DNA of 64,000 nt from Sepiola atlantica (GCA_963556195.1 OY744551.1:5291843-5355842); one strand, 5' to 3'; positions 1 through 11,515 are shown, numbered from the stretch's first letter. The notes: generated by a model from the letters alone, not told the origin. Numbers and translations are program-made.

Positions 1-467
1 ATTTAAACCTGACCGATACACACAAGTCCTCTGATAGATTTATAAATGTAATTGGGGAAAAATTAACATAATTAAAATACAAAGACCCCATATATCTCTA
101 TACAGGTACCACCACATATATCACGTTGATCACAAGTCTATAATGGCCCATTCGTTTAGTCTGATACATCTTAAAAACGCATAAAGCCTTCGCTTTGCTA
201 ATAAACTACAATTATAATTACAGTTTAATACTCAAACATAAGCACCTACTAAATAAATATAAATATAACACATACACTTTTTAATAACAATAATACACCC
301 ACACTCGGTAAATTAATAACATTTGGTTACACTAGAATTTAACCGTAACGCCGATCAACAAACTTACACTACACACAATCACCCCGTAAATATAAATACG
401 TATAGAAACAGACAAACATACAACATCCGTAATCAACAATGACATTATTTCTAATGAGAGAACAATT
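1..467. other. AT-rich sequence, no feature seen
   Basis: Ordinary AT-rich sequence of mixed composition. No coding motif, RNA gene or clear repeat was recognised on either strand. Confidence 0.5.
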
Positions 468-570
468 TATCATATATAAAGCTCTATTTTGATATTGAGC
501 ACTTTTTATAAACCCGGTTAAAATTCTCTGGATTACCACCCTGTGGATATTTTTTACCTGGATTATTACC

Positions 571-575
<5 letters not shown>
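468..575 (-). repeat. Dispersed repeat end next to (TA)n, copy 1
   Basis: This segment reads almost the same as 11153-11249: both run through a TATAAAGCTCTATTT-like start, a TATAAACCCGGTT core and a CCTGTGGAT...ACCTGGATTA end, and then pass directly into (TA)n. It looks like one terminus of a transposon-derived family that is preferentially found beside (TA)n. The orientation given is arbitrary. No coding capacity. Confidence 0.55.

Positions 576-625
<50 letters not shown>
573..625. repeat. (TA)n microsatellite
   Basis: Uninterrupted TA dinucleotide run separating two dispersed repeat segments. Confidence 0.95.
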
Positions 626-629
<4 letters not shown>

Positions 630-857
630 TCATGTATCCACATAAAATGATATAAGGAGATATAATCTTTTTATGTATCAATTTTCGGTATTTACTTCAA
701 CAGTGCTCAATACGTGAATACAGCTATGTAGTAAGTTATGAAAATATATGTATGCCAATTAAGCTACACAGAGGCTTCCGCGTTTCATCCCCGTAGGGAA
801 TCGTCACCCTGACGATTCCCTACGGAGATTAAACGCGGAAGCTCTGTGTTGTTTAAT

Positions 858-859
<2 letters not shown>
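630..859 (+). mobile_element. Foldback element with GC-rich palindromic end
   Basis: A segment starting CATGTATCCACATAAAAT leads into a near-perfect palindrome at 757-859. The palindrome arms contain GAGGCTTCCGCGTTT and CGTAGGGAATCGTCA and are separated by only 3 bp (CCC). The left part and one palindrome arm are found again at 41112-41270, so this is a repeat family member. It is flanked on both sides by (TA)n. It is probably a non-autonomous foldback transposon; no coding sequence is present. Confidence 0.65.

Positions 860-913
<54 letters not shown>
860..913. repeat. (TA)n microsatellite
   Basis: TA dinucleotide run immediately following the foldback element. Confidence 0.95.
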
Positions 914-916
<3 letters not shown>

Positions 917-1483
917 TTGACAAAGAATATATATATTTTTAACGTATAGTCCTTATAATATCTTAAATATTTCCAATTGTAAGCTCAATGAAGTTGCATA
1001 ACAAGCTTCAGAGCATATATATCTTTATTATTCATTCCACGGACTATGGTGAATCAATCTAAAACCATAATTTTCATTAGTTTGTACAATCTAGTTATTT
1101 CCGTCTCCTACACGTGTTTCATCTATTTTTTGTCCAAATCGGATAAGTGTATTTGTTATTCCAACATTATCAATCATCTAGAGTAGCATGATATATTGTT
1201 GAATTCTGAAAGAAAATGTTACATCAAAAACATAGCAGATAAAAAAAATACCGTTAAGTTCCACAATGCTGTTCTGATAAAAAGATTTGGCAAACTGAAG
1301 TACAAAAAAGGAAAAAAAAAAAAAAACACATGAAGAAAATGGTGAGAAATTAAAAATAAATTACCCCCAGAATGATAATGTTTACCTTTTTGGAGAGGGG
1401 TCCATTATTAATTTATTTTCTTATTATTTGCGTTTTTACTTGTGAATCTATTCTTTTTTAAAAAGATCTTGCTGCACATCGGA
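914..1483. other. AT-rich sequence, no feature seen
   Basis: No motif or repeat relationship recognised apart from short A runs around 1305-1325. Confidence 0.5.
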
Positions 1484-1703
1484 CGAAAGAAAGAAAGAAA
1501 GAAAGTAAACAGAGTAGATTTGAAAGAGAAAGTGAGAAAGAAAGAAAAAAAGAGAGAAATAAATTAATAGTGGATGAAAGAAAAGAAAGGAAATAAAGAA
1601 AGAAAAAGAAAGAAGGAAAAACAAAGAGTTCGACTAAAATATATTAAGAAAGAAAGATACAAAAAAGGAATGACAGAAAAGAAGGATTGAAGAAATGCAC
1701 CGA

Positions 1704-1736
<33 letters not shown>

Positions 1737-2335
1737 CAGAGAAAGACATACAGAGACAGAGAGAGAGAGAGAGTAAGAGAGAGAGAAGAGAGAGAAGAGA
1801 AAGAGAGAGAGATAGAGATAGAGATAGAGACAGAGACAGAGAAAGACATACAGAGACAGAGAGAGAGAGAGAGAAAAAGAAGAGAGAGAAGAGAAAGAGA
1901 GAGAGAGAAAGAGAGAGACAGAGTGTTATAGAGAGAAAGAGAAAGAGAAAGAGAGAAAATGAAAAAGAGAGAGAGAAAAAGAGATAGAGAGTTAGAGAGA
2001 GAGAGAGGGGAGATATAGATAAAGAGAGATAGAGATAAAGAGGGATAAAGAGAGAGAGAGAGAAAGAAAGAGAAAGAGAGAGGTAGAGAAAAAGACAAAG
2101 AGAGATAAATAAGAAAAAGAAAAAAGAAAAACAGAACGAAATGACAAAAAGCTGAAAAGAAAGAAGGAAAGGAAGAAAAGGAGGAAAGGTACAGATAGAT
2201 ATAGAGAGAGATATGAATAAATGAATCGATTAAAAAAAAGAAATAAAAATAAAAACAAAAAAACAGAAATATATAAATAGGAAAGAATAAAAAGAAAGCA
2301 CTAAAAAACGAAATAAGTCGAAAAGAAAGATTTCC
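1484..2335. repeat. Purine-strand GA/GAAA low-complexity tract
   Basis: Interrupted (GA)n, (GAAA)n and GACAGA repeats, with almost all purines on the + strand. Open frames across it on either strand are low-complexity artefacts (Ser/Leu/Phe strings). A 17-30 bp motif of the form AGAGACAGAGAAAGACATAC is duplicated near 1733 and 1828, so part of the tract is a minisatellite. Confidence 0.9.
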
Positions 2336-2624
2336 CCTTGGTCAGAAACATCGCTCATGGAATATGAGGACTAAAGGACAAAATAAGGGAATTCAAAGAA
2401 AAAGCGGAATTCCACTCGAAAACGGAAGTCTAACATTCCTGACATATGAACTCATGAGAAGTGATCACACAATTTTATTAATATGGAGATTTATAATTCG
2501 GCCGTCGATGACTTGTTCCAAAAAGGACAAAGCAAATACCATTAAGCAAAATACTACACCATTTTGACTTTATGTTGTCTGTAGGTCAGCCATTGATTTT
2601 GGCCCAAGACCAGAAAGCAGCAAA
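2336..2624. other. Spacer between purine tracts, no feature seen
   Basis: Mixed-composition sequence without recognisable coding or RNA motifs. Confidence 0.45.
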
Positions 2625-2931
2625 AAAAGAAATAAGTCGAATACGAAAGGATAAAGATTGATAGATAGATATAGTTTAATAGATATATATATATATAGAT
2701 AGATAGATAGATAGATAGATAGATTGATAGATAGAGAGAACGGAAGTAAGACATGAAGTACGAAATGAAAGAAAGTGTGAACGAAGTGGATAGAGAGAAA
2801 GAAAGAAACACAAATAAATGAATAAATGAGTTGATTAAAGAAAAGAAAAAAAAAAGAAATCCACCAGAAAGAAAAATAGAAAAAAAGGAATAAGTCGAAT
2901 AGATAGATAGATAGATTGACAGATATAAAGA

Positions 2932-2962
<31 letters not shown>

Positions 2963-3148
2963 AGAGAAAGGAGAAAAAAGAGAGAGAGAAGAGAGAGAGA
3001 AAAGAAGAGAGATAAACAGAGATAGATAGAGACAGAGAAAGGAGAGCGACAGAGAGAAAGAAAGAAAGAGAAAGAGAGAGAGAGAAAGAACGAGAGAGAG
3101 ATGAAGAGAAAGAGAGCGAGAGAGAAAGCGAGAGAGAGAGAGAAAGAA

Positions 3149-3197
<49 letters not shown>

Positions 3198-3254
3198 ACA
3201 GAAAGAGAGAAGAGAGAGAGAAAGAGAGAGATAGACAGAGATAGAGAGATATAC

Positions 3255-3334
<80 letters not shown>

Positions 3335-3364
3335 CGAGAGATAGATAGAGAGAGAGAGGGGAAG
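2625..3364. repeat. (GATA)n and (GA)n low-complexity tract
   Basis: A GATA tetranucleotide run around 2690-2735 is followed by long interrupted (GA)n with a pure stretch near 3257-3330. The open frame on the opposite strand (Leu-Ser strings) is not a gene. Confidence 0.92.
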
Positions 3365-4036
3365 AGAAATGATCACAGCACCACGAAACAGATAATTAGC
3401 CTTACATTTTAACAAATCTATTTGGTTGCCAGGCAACCTCAGGTAACCCTGCTAGTTTTTATTATAGATTCCTGTTCATTTCTTTCTCAAAGTAAGACAA
3501 GCAAGAATAGCGTACTAAGTTTTCTGTTTCGTCAACACACGATCCATGTTTATGAGAAGTCGTTGTAAACCTTATTGAATTCCATCACTCGTTTCTTCAA
3601 ACATGTTTTTCTAGTAACGTGACGACAACGTTAATAAAAAAATTCAATTAAACCTACAAGGGAAAAAAAATCGGTAAAAAAAGATATGTTTTTAACAAAA
3701 AAAACCCCAAACAAATCCACAAACAAAAACTCCGGGGGATCAATACATATGCGGAACAAGAAACTTTGGTCACCGAAAAAAGAATTATTCAAACGATTCT
3801 ATCTTTGGCCTTTTTCTTTCTTTACTCGCCCCCCTCCCCTTCTCCTACAAAAAAAAACAAGAAACGTTTTTACACGCGAAAAATAGACAACGAAAACTAT
3901 CAAACAATTCAATTAACAGAAAAGAACAAAAAAAAAATATTTCGTAGCGCGTCTAGCTAAAGAATTATTCAAATTTTATTTTCGTCAAATTTAATTACCA
4001 TTTTCTTCAAGAGTGAAACATTTGATCCGCGTGCAT
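3365..4036. other. AT-rich sequence, no feature seen
   Basis: No coding motif recognised. Contains several A-runs and an odd C/T-rich patch near 3829-3845. Confidence 0.45.
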
Positions 4037-4096
4037 CTTTGGGCGGGAAAATTTTGGCGCGAAAAATTTCGGCGGGAAATTTTTCGCGGGAAATTT
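4037..4096. repeat. Four tandem GC-core motifs resembling E2F sites
   Basis: Four copies of a roughly 15-bp unit of the form GGCGGGAAATTTT occur in a row: GGGCGGGAAAAT, TTGGCGCGAAAAA, TCGGCGGGAAAT and TCGCGGGAAAT. Each contains the TTTSSCGC/GCGGGAAA core known for E2F-DP sites. In such AT-rich DNA the clustering is unusual, but it can equally arise from local tandem duplication. No adjacent gene was found to support a promoter. Confidence 0.35.
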
Positions 4097-4244
4097 TGTT
4101 CGGTGTCTTTTACAATCTTCGCCCCCCCCCGAAACGTTACCTTTGTTTTTGGTAAACGAAAAAATTCATAGCATAAATTCAATAAAAAACTCAGAAAAAA
4201 ATTACTACTATAAATAAGAGATCTCTTACATTCCCTTCTAATTC

Positions 4245-4396
<152 letters not shown>

Positions 4397-4552
4397 GAGT
4401 ATTAGAAGGCTATCACAATGCAAGAAATGGAAAAATGTCGGCGTTGAGAAGTAAGACAAAAACAAGTGATTTTAACTTATATATTTTTTCAAAACTTTTT
4501 TAAACAATTTTTTTTTACATATAGCAAATCTTACTTGATTAGGCAAGAATTC

Positions 4553-4926
4553 AACACTGTGATGTAATGTGTGTGACCGAGTTCCATAATATATTTCGAG
4601 GAAGACCTCTTTGTCAAATAGTGGGTGTTTCAAATCTCAAAAAACGTGTGGATGGCAATATTGCTTATAACGCAGTAAATATTAATATCCGCAGCAAATC
4701 TAATAAACTAAAACTATAACTGATTGTCATTTTTTGTTTTTATTATTTTAATTAATTATTTATTTTATTTTTTATTTTTTCTGAATATTTTATATTTGAA
4801 CCCACCGATGAAGTGCCATATATTTATATTAAAAAAAAAAGAAAACATATTTTTTTTTATTTGGAGGGAGAGGTAGGGATAACAGCCAAGAGCGGTGTTC
4901 AATCACACACATTACATCACAGTGTT
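4553..4926. mobile_element. MITE with perfect 24-bp terminal inverted repeats
   Basis: The left end (4553-4576) starts AACACTGTGATGTAATG and its exact reverse complement, ending CATTACATCACAGTGTT, lies at 4903-4926. The interior is AT-rich and non-coding, with total length 374 bp, as expected for a miniature inverted-repeat transposable element. AATT occurs at both borders (with one extra C on the left), a possible target duplication. The CACTGTG heptamer near the tip resembles Transib/RAG-type termini, but the superfamily cannot be settled from one copy. Confidence 0.7.
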
Positions 4927-5140
4927 AATTGGCAGTCTCTTTAAAAGATTCAGCTCGATGATTGTCAATTAGTGACAACAGAACATATATAAGTCAGCCA
5001 TGTTTTTTATTTATTTATTTTGAAAGTTTTTTTCACATTTCCAAAAACAATAACATTTCTGTGAGATATATTTTTACGGCCGTTTCTTTTGCCGTGAGGC
5101 AAACATATTTTAATGTTAATATCGTCTCGGCAACACTACA

Positions 5141-5215
5141 ATATCATACATACATACATACATACATACATACATACATACATACATACATACATACATA
5201 CATACATACATACAT

Positions 5216-5248
<33 letters not shown>

Positions 5249-5250
5249 CT
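5141..5250. repeat. (CATA)n, (CA)n and (TA)n compound microsatellite
   Basis: A long run of CATA tetranucleotides passes into CACACA and then TATATA. Confidence 0.95.
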
Positions 5251-5452
5251 GTACCCTATATATATACTATATATACCCTATAAATTGTGAAGATGGATAG
5301 AGGTCCCTTCAAATACGTTTATCCGATTCTAATGAAACTTAAATCATATGTGTAAGACACTAATTCAGAGGGTTTCCCAACATTTCAGAACAGGAAAATA
5401 AAGATATAATGTATACCATGAAAGTATTGACACTCGATGTACGAGATTATAT

Positions 5453-5695
5453 AGATAAGTAAAAAAATGAAAATAAAGATTGTAAATATAAAATATCTTT
5501 TATGTCCTCAGTTGCCCATAAAATGAAATAAATTTATTTTTTCTTTAAGCCATGGCTTTTCAAAGAAGGACATCTTATCGTCAGAGGAATGCAATGAGAT
5601 AAGTTGGTATGGGAATTACCGAAAGTCATAATTAAAAAAAATATAAATATAATATACAAGTATAGAAAATGTCCAATGCAAACTGTTATGTATAG
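5453..5695 (+). repeat. Dispersed repeat, AAGCCATGGCTTTTCAAAG family, copy 1
   Basis: Resembles 6383-6640 throughout, and shares its core (TTAAGCC.TGGCTTTTCAA, then CTTATCGTCAGAGG) with the palindromes at 12198-12502 and 12948-13317 and with the half-element at 56576-56830. It appears to be a diverged member of the same foldback transposon superfamily in which the second arm is absent or unrelated. Confidence 0.55.
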
Positions 5696-5840
5696 TTTTT
5701 CAATAAAATACTTCATGCAAATGTTTTAAATCCATGTATAATTATACACACACATCATTATAAATATGTGTTTTTATCTACATACGTATACGTTTTATCC
5801 TTACGGGAATCGTCAGTGTAGAGAAGAATTATTCACACCG

Positions 5841-5918
5841 GTCGCCGGACTCGAACCCCGAAACACGAATTATATTTCAAACTCAAATTCCAACGTCTTA
5901 GCCCACACGGTCGTTGTC
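5841..5918 (-). repeat. tRNA-derived SINE head
   Basis: Read on the minus strand it has a pol III box A-like TGTGGGCTAAGACGTTGG and a box B-like GGGTTCGAGTCCGG about 40 nt downstream, the arrangement in tRNA genes and tRNA-derived SINEs. The acceptor stem is not convincing and the anticodon arm is not intact, so a functional tRNA is unlikely. Downstream family identity is not clear. Confidence 0.5.
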
Positions 5919-6002
5919 AACAACCCGGTAAATCAGCAAGAGATTAATCCTATTTAAAGGCAGCTGTCGTGAATTCTTCGACTATTGAAAGGAACATTGA
6001 AC

Positions 6003-6009
<7 letters not shown>

Positions 6010-6073
<64 letters not shown>
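6010..6073. repeat. (TA)n microsatellite
   Basis: Pure TA run. Confidence 0.95.
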
Positions 6074-6078
<5 letters not shown>

Positions 6079-6286
6079 AAATGAGGAAAACCAAAATATT
6101 AATTAAATATCCATCTACGTTTCACCTTTATTAGAAGGTTTCATCAGGACGGGAGATTGAAGAAAAATAGAAAATACAGCAATAAGTACCAAAGTCTGAA
6201 CCATAAACGTGACGAAACGCTCAGCAGTTAGGACGCGTAATAATGTGCTACGGCAGAACAGCCGTAAAATTGTTAAAAGTGAGATG

Positions 6287-6287
<1 letters not shown>

Positions 6288-6317
<30 letters not shown>

Positions 6318-6345
6318 TATATATATATATTATATTTTATTATAG

Positions 6346-6385
<40 letters not shown>

Positions 6386-6386
6386 C
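6288..6386. repeat. Interrupted (TA)n ending in (GA)n
   Basis: TA runs with TTATA interruptions pass into GAGAGA at 6366-6385. Confidence 0.9.
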
Positions 6387-6640
6387 AAGTAAAGATGGGT
6401 ATAAATATTGTAAAAATACAATATCTATTACGTTATCAGGTGGTCAAAACAAAGTGTTCCAAATAAAATAAATTTATTTTTCCTTCCTTAAGCCATGGCT
6501 TTTCAAAGAATGAACTCTTATCGTCAGAGGAATGACAAGCAGATACGTCTATAATGGAAATTACCAAAGGTCATAATTTGAAAAGATATAAGATAATATA
6601 AGATAAATACAAATATAAAAATGCCCAATGCAAAGAGAAG
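6383..6640 (+). repeat. Dispersed repeat, AAGCCATGGCTTTTCAAAG family, copy 2
   Basis: Diverged direct copy of 5453-5695 (same order of landmarks: an AAATTTATTTTT stretch, CTTAAGCCATGGCTTTTCAAAG, CTTATCGTCAGAGGAATG, then AATTACC.AAGGTCATAATT). Non-coding. Confidence 0.55.
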
Positions 6641-6849
6641 ATGTTGAAAATATAGAAAACAGTTTATTGTTAAAGGCGTCATGGAAATTATAGCAGCTGG
6701 TTCAAAAGCGATAAATCCAGGAAAAGTTTGCGTCAAACCATTAAATGCCCACATAATTCGGTTAGAAGAGGTTGCAATGTAAAATTTATGATGTAAATTT
6801 TGTATTAAAAAACATTTAAAGGACTTCCATGGGCTTTCAGAATATAGTT

Positions 6850-8030
6850 TTGAAAAGTTTATTAAAAAAGAAAAAAGAAAGAAAAAAAAGAAAAAGAATG
6901 AGAAGACAAAGCAAAATAAAAGGAAGAATTTGAAGAAGGGAAGAGGGATATGAAGAAAAATATAAAGCAGACGATAAAAATTAGAGGAATAGGAAGAAGA
7001 AAAGGAGGAAGAAAGTAAAGAAGAAGACGATGAACAAGAAATAGAAAAAGAATAACAATATGAAAATGAAGACATGAAAAGAAAAAAGAGGAAAACAAAG
7101 AAAAGAAGAGAAAAGGGAAGAAGATAAAATGAATATGACGAAAAAGATTAAGAAGAAAAAATGAACAACTATGAAGAAGAGAAGAAAACGGAAAGCAAAG
7201 CGAGAATATAATGTTCAAGAAGAGAACGAAAAATATGAAGAATAAATGGAGAAAACTAGAAAAAAAAGAAGAAAAACAAGAAGAAAAAAGAAGATGAAAA
7301 CGAAGAAAAAGAAGAAAAAGAAGAAAAAGAAGAAAAAGAAGAAAAGAAAGAATATGAAGATGATGAAGAGGAAGTGGAAGTTAAAGAAAGGAAGAAAAAA
7401 GAAAAATATGAAAAAAATAAAAATAAATTAATGGTTAAACAAGAAAAAGAAAAAGATGAAGAAGAAGGGGATGAGGAAGAAGTTAACGATAAACATTAAG
7501 AAGAAAAAATGAAGAACAACAAGAAAAAAGGAAGAGAGAGAAGAAGTGATGTGGAAATAAGAAAACACAAAAAAGGAAGAAGAAGAGGAAGAAGTGAAAG
7601 TTGATGAAAAGATAAAAAATTAAAAAGAGGAAGAAGAAAAGGAAGAAGAAGAAGAAGAAGAAAAAGGGGAAGAAGAAAAGATGAAGAAGAAAAAGAGAAG
7701 AAAAAGAGAAGAAGAAGAAGAAGAAGAAGAAAAAAGAAGAAAGAAAAGAAGATGATGATTAAGAAGAAAAAGATGAAGAACAAGAAAAAAAAATAATAGA
7801 AAAGTTGGAGGAGAAGCAGAAGAAGAAGAAGAAGAAGAAGAAAAAGAGAAGAAAGAGAAGAAGAAGGAGATGAAGAAGATGAAGAAGAAGATGAAGAAGA
7901 AAAAAAAGAAGAAAAGAAAAGATAGAGAAGAAGAAGCAGAAGAAGAAGGAGAAGAAGATAAAAAAGAGGAAGAAGAAAAAGAGAAGAAAGAGAAGAAGAA
8001 GATGAAGAAGAAGAAGATGAAGAAGAATCT
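6850..8030. repeat. Long (GAA)n / purine-rich low-complexity tract
   Basis: About 1.2 kb of almost pure purine on the + strand, built from GAAGAA, GAAAAA and AGATGA triplet-like repeats. The Lys/Glu-rich and complementary Phe/Ser/Leu-rich open frames here are repeat translations. Long GAA/TTC purine-pyrimidine tracts are known to be able to form triplex DNA. Confidence 0.92.
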
Positions 8031-8369
8031 CATTTGGCCCCGTTGATAAGCGGATTTGACAGCTTCTCATCAAAAGGAGCCCCGGGCGGCGCATGTTTAT
8101 ATCTGTGATTCTCCCCTGACAAGAAATGCTATTCTTTAGTTGATTGTGAAAAACCGCTGAACTTGTGGGTCACCTGGAAATAAATGGCGGATTCAGAAAA
8201 TAATTGCTTTCGGTGGTCAGAAGTCAGAATGAAGCTCGTCCAAGAAACTCTTTGCAAATGAATAGGTTTCATGTCATTCAATGAAACATTGCCAACGACC
8301 GATGGCGTCTCGTTCTCTTTACAGGGTTGCCTTGCAGTTTTAGAGAATTCAGAAAATAGAAGAATATCT
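8031..8369. other. Unique-looking sequence, no feature seen
   Basis: More balanced base composition than its surroundings but no coding or RNA motif recognised. Confidence 0.4.
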
Positions 8370-8975
8370 CAAATCTTCGGCGATTGTACAGTATAGTTAA
8401 CAGGAAGAAAAAAGGGATTCAAAATATTTACAACATATAACTGTTACCAAACGCAATAAAATGTAATCTTTTATCTTTTTCTATTCTTTTAAAAATATAT
8501 GTTAAAATCTTCGGCGATTGTACAGTATAGTCAACAGGAAAAAAAGTGATTTACAATATTTACAACATATAACTGTTACCAAACGCAAGAACATTCAATC
8601 TTCTATATTTTTCTATTCTTTGTAAAATATATGTTAACATCTTCGGCGATTGTACAGTATAGTTAACAGGAAAAAAAGGGATTCAAAATGATTAAAACAA
8701 ATAACTGTTACCAAACGCAAGAAAATGTAATTTTCTATAATTTTCTATTTTTTTAAAAAATATATGTTAAAATCTTCGGCGATTGTATAGTATAGTTAAC
8801 AGAACAAAAAGAATTAAAATATTTACAACAAATAACTGTTACCAAACGCAAGAAAATATAATATTCTATCTTTTTCTATTCTTTCTAAATATATGTTAAA
8901 ATTTTCGGCGATTGTACGGTTAAAAGTATTTACAATAAATTACTGTTACCAAACGCAAGAAAATGTAATCTTCTA
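8370..8975 (+). repeat. About 133-bp tandem repeat, 4-5 diverged copies
   Basis: The landmark CTTCGGCGATTGTA recurs at about 8375, 8509, 8641, 8774 and 8903 (spacing 129-134 bp), each followed by AACTGTTACCAAACGCAAGA. Copies differ by small indels. A lone AACTGTTACCACACGCACGAA near 9530 looks like a detached remnant. Non-coding. Confidence 0.9.
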
Positions 8976-8984
8976 TCAAATCAT

Positions 8985-9275
8985 CGCCGCAATGTTGCAT
9001 TCCTGTGCTTGTTTTACAATTACTTCAATGGAATGTGCTCCGACGAACTCGTGATATTTGTTCCTCCCTCGACATAAATACCCCCGACAAACCTGACAAG
9101 CAACAAAATCCCACCCCTTCACTGTAGGGGCCACCAGATGATGGAAAGCGTTCTACTCTCATAGTTTCTTCCCTTAGATTGCAAGACTTTTGAATTCCCA
9201 CCCTGTTTTCTTGCTCCCCTAACTGTACTAACATGCAGAAATTTAAATTTAATGCAAACAGACATATCGTTGCTC
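8985..9275 (+). pseudogene. LINE reverse transcriptase C-terminus, degenerate
   Basis: In frame the sequence reads RRNVAFLCLFYNYFNGMCSD, ELV, FVPPST, which matches the conserved end of many animal non-LTR retrotransposon ORF2 proteins (R..VA.L.LFY.Y..G.CS.EL...VPP). After a stop and frameshifts the last part includes CTNMQKFKFNANRHI. The same 3' end is present at 60945-61515, so the two are copies of one LINE family. Only the C-terminal part after the RT thumb survives. Clade (Jockey/CR1 group) is a guess. It is a dead 5'-truncated copy. Confidence 0.7.
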
Positions 9276-10379
9276 AACTCCCTACTTAGAGTGCCCCTGT
9301 AGGTATGACCTCTAATAGTAACCCTTTTCGTTCAAGTGGAAATTGTTTGCAGTGAAGCAAAATAAGAAAACTCGCATAGTTTTTGAGTGTTGCAAGTTTT
9401 TTTTATCGTTGCCTTCGGAGGCTTGTAAACCCGACGGATTCAACATGGCGTCATATTTTACTTGCTGTGAAGTCTCTATGTTGTATGCTTTACAATTCAA
9501 AAATCGAAAATAAAAGAACAATACCTAATAACTGTTACCACACGCACGAAAATTACATTTTCGAACTATTGATTATAGTATTTTGGTTTAATTTTCGATT
9601 TTTGAGTGATTAAACAATCGACAGCAGATCTCTCATCAATGGCAGCCATCTTGTTTTTTTTTAGACTACGAAATTAATTATAGAAAATCTAAAAAACAGC
9701 ACTTTAAAAAAGTTCCAAAACTTAAATACTATGCGAGTAGATAAAGGATTAAATTATCTTGCGTTTGGTAAAAGTTAGTGGTTGTAAACTATAGTGCACA
9801 ATCAGCAAATTTTCATATAAAAATAATTAATTTAAAAAATAAGTATAAAAAAATCAATTTTCTTCGCCTTACTTCTGTAAAACCGTTACCCCTTCCGTAT
9901 CAACCCAGATACTGTCGTATATTTATTCGGGCCTAGGCTATCCTTGTGGGTTGATATGCCGTCGCTGATGTTGTTTCGTTGGCCGGGACCGTGACAGCAG
10001 TCGATGATCTCTGAATTTTTGTAAGCGGGATGACACTCCACACCTCATGCTGTGATTTGTCTAGTCACGTAGTATATCTAACAGTTTTCCGGGGAATCAC
10101 CGACTAGACAGGGTGGTTTATAAGTAGAATTAAAAAAAAGAAGAAGAACATGCATGCAAGTTAACAGAGAGAATCAAACGTCAAATAAACACAACAAGGC
10201 TCTTGTCGTGTATTTCTGGTTAAATATATATTCTAGTTAATACAGGAAAATTGAATGAAGGGTGTTGTCTGGGGTTCTAGAGGCTAGGTGCACATCTTTA
10301 ATTAGTTGAAGAATTCACGACTCTTTTTTCGCAGCGCGAGTTATCGTCACAGCAGTCGACGTTACGTCTTGCGACTGAA
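9276..10379. other. Mixed sequence, no feature assigned
   Basis: About 1.1 kb with scattered higher-GC patches (9890-10100). No coding motif recognised; the remnant of the 133-bp repeat lies near 9530. Confidence 0.4.
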
Positions 10380-10490
10380 ATATGCGAAAAGATGCAGGCC
10401 TTTGGAACTCATTTCCTGCTCCCTGTTTTTCTCCGACTGTACCAACACGCAGAAATGTAAAACTCCGGCAGAATTAAAATCCGATCCTTA
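10380..10490 (+). pseudogene. Possible LINE 3' fragment
   Basis: The stretch around 10430-10460 (CCGACTGTACCAACACGCAGAAATG) resembles the distal coding end of the LINE stubs at 8985-9275 and 60945-61515 (TGTACTAACATGCAGAAATTT there). The match is short and the rest has decayed, so this is tentative. Confidence 0.35.
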
Positions 10491-10573
10491 CCTAAGATAC
10501 TATTCGGGAAGAATGAAATGGGAGAGAGAAGAAAAGAAGAGAAAGGACAAAAGAAAATTTTAAATTGTAAAAT

Positions 10574-10577
<4 letters not shown>

Positions 10578-10655
<78 letters not shown>
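10578..10655. repeat. (TA)n microsatellite
   Basis: Pure TA run. Confidence 0.95.
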
Positions 10656-10658
<3 letters not shown>

Positions 10659-10894
10659 TATTTTTATTTGCACAGACATGTACAAAATATGCGACACTGG
10701 CATGTCGATGTTATCGATCAACAGCTATTACAAACTGAGGTCTCATCAGGCAGAGTTAGAATCCGATCTTAACCTTAGATCATATTTGGAAAGAATGAAA
10801 TGGAAAAAAAGAAAAGAAATTTAAAATGTCAAAATTTAGAAAGTCACGTGGTTGGGACCGTTAAGTAATGCCATTGGTAAATAATAATAATATT

Positions 10895-10933
<39 letters not shown>

Positions 10934-11157
10934 CGATGATGATTGATAATAAGTAATAGTCGGGTAAAAATAAAATAATCCGGAAATATTAGAAGATAAT
11001 AATAATAATAAAACTAATAATTATACAGAGGAATATAACAATAATATTAATCATAGTGGTTGTAAATATGATAATAGGAATAATTTTATTAATAATAGTA
11101 AATCGACATGCCAGTGTCGCAGATTTTGTACATGTCTGTCAAAGTAAAAATAATCAT
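10656..11157. mobile_element. Inverted-repeat element with AAT-rich core
   Basis: The segment 10656-10712 (GATTATTTTTATTTGCACAG then ACATGTACAAAAT.TGCGACACTGGCATGTCGAT) is found as its reverse complement at 11099-11157. Between them lie (AAT)n stretches at 10889-10935 and other AT-rich DNA. This is consistent with a non-autonomous inverted-repeat transposon or an inverted duplication of one. Confidence 0.55.
10889..10935. repeat. (AAT)n microsatellite
   Basis: Trinucleotide run inside the inverted-repeat element; shorter AAT runs follow to about 11100. Confidence 0.9.
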
Positions 11158-11243
11158 ATATAAAAGCTCTATTTGTTATTGAGCACTCTTTATAAACCCG
11201 GTTGAAATTCTTTGGATTACTACCCTGTGGATGTTTTACCTGG

Positions 11244-11249
<6 letters not shown>
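11153..11249 (-). repeat. Dispersed repeat end next to (TA)n, copy 2
   Basis: Near-identical counterpart of 468-575, again ending in ACCTGGATTA immediately before (TA)n. The recurrence of the same boundary shows that the end is defined and not accidental. Confidence 0.55.
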
Positions 11250-11289
<40 letters not shown>

Positions 11290-11353
11290 AATAAATGCAT
11301 AAACATATACATATACATATTTTTGCTTGTTTTTTAAATTTCATAATAGCTCT

Positions 11354-11418
<65 letters not shown>

Positions 11419-11455
11419 TTTAAATGCACGATTAGTGATTTTCAAAATATTTCAC

Positions 11456-11515
<60 letters not shown>
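11247..11515. repeat. (TA)n, (CT)n and (TA)n blocks
   Basis: TA run 11247-11287, CT run about 11350-11386, TA runs 11387-11415 and 11461-11514. Between the last two lies a 40-bp remnant (GATTAGTGATTTTCAAAATA...) of the palindrome family found at 24947-25200. Confidence 0.9.

Noticed and set aside
1564..3436. Long Ser/Leu/Phe-rich open frames on the minus strand
   Set aside because: They are translations of (GA)n/(CT)n repeats with no stop codons possible in the pure repeat; composition alone explains them.
5145..5250. Histidine/threonine/tyrosine-rich protein tail
   Set aside because: It is the (CATA)n microsatellite in translation.
6862..8094. Lys/Glu-rich and Phe/Ser-rich open frames
   Set aside because: They translate the GAA-type purine tract; no domain or conserved pattern.
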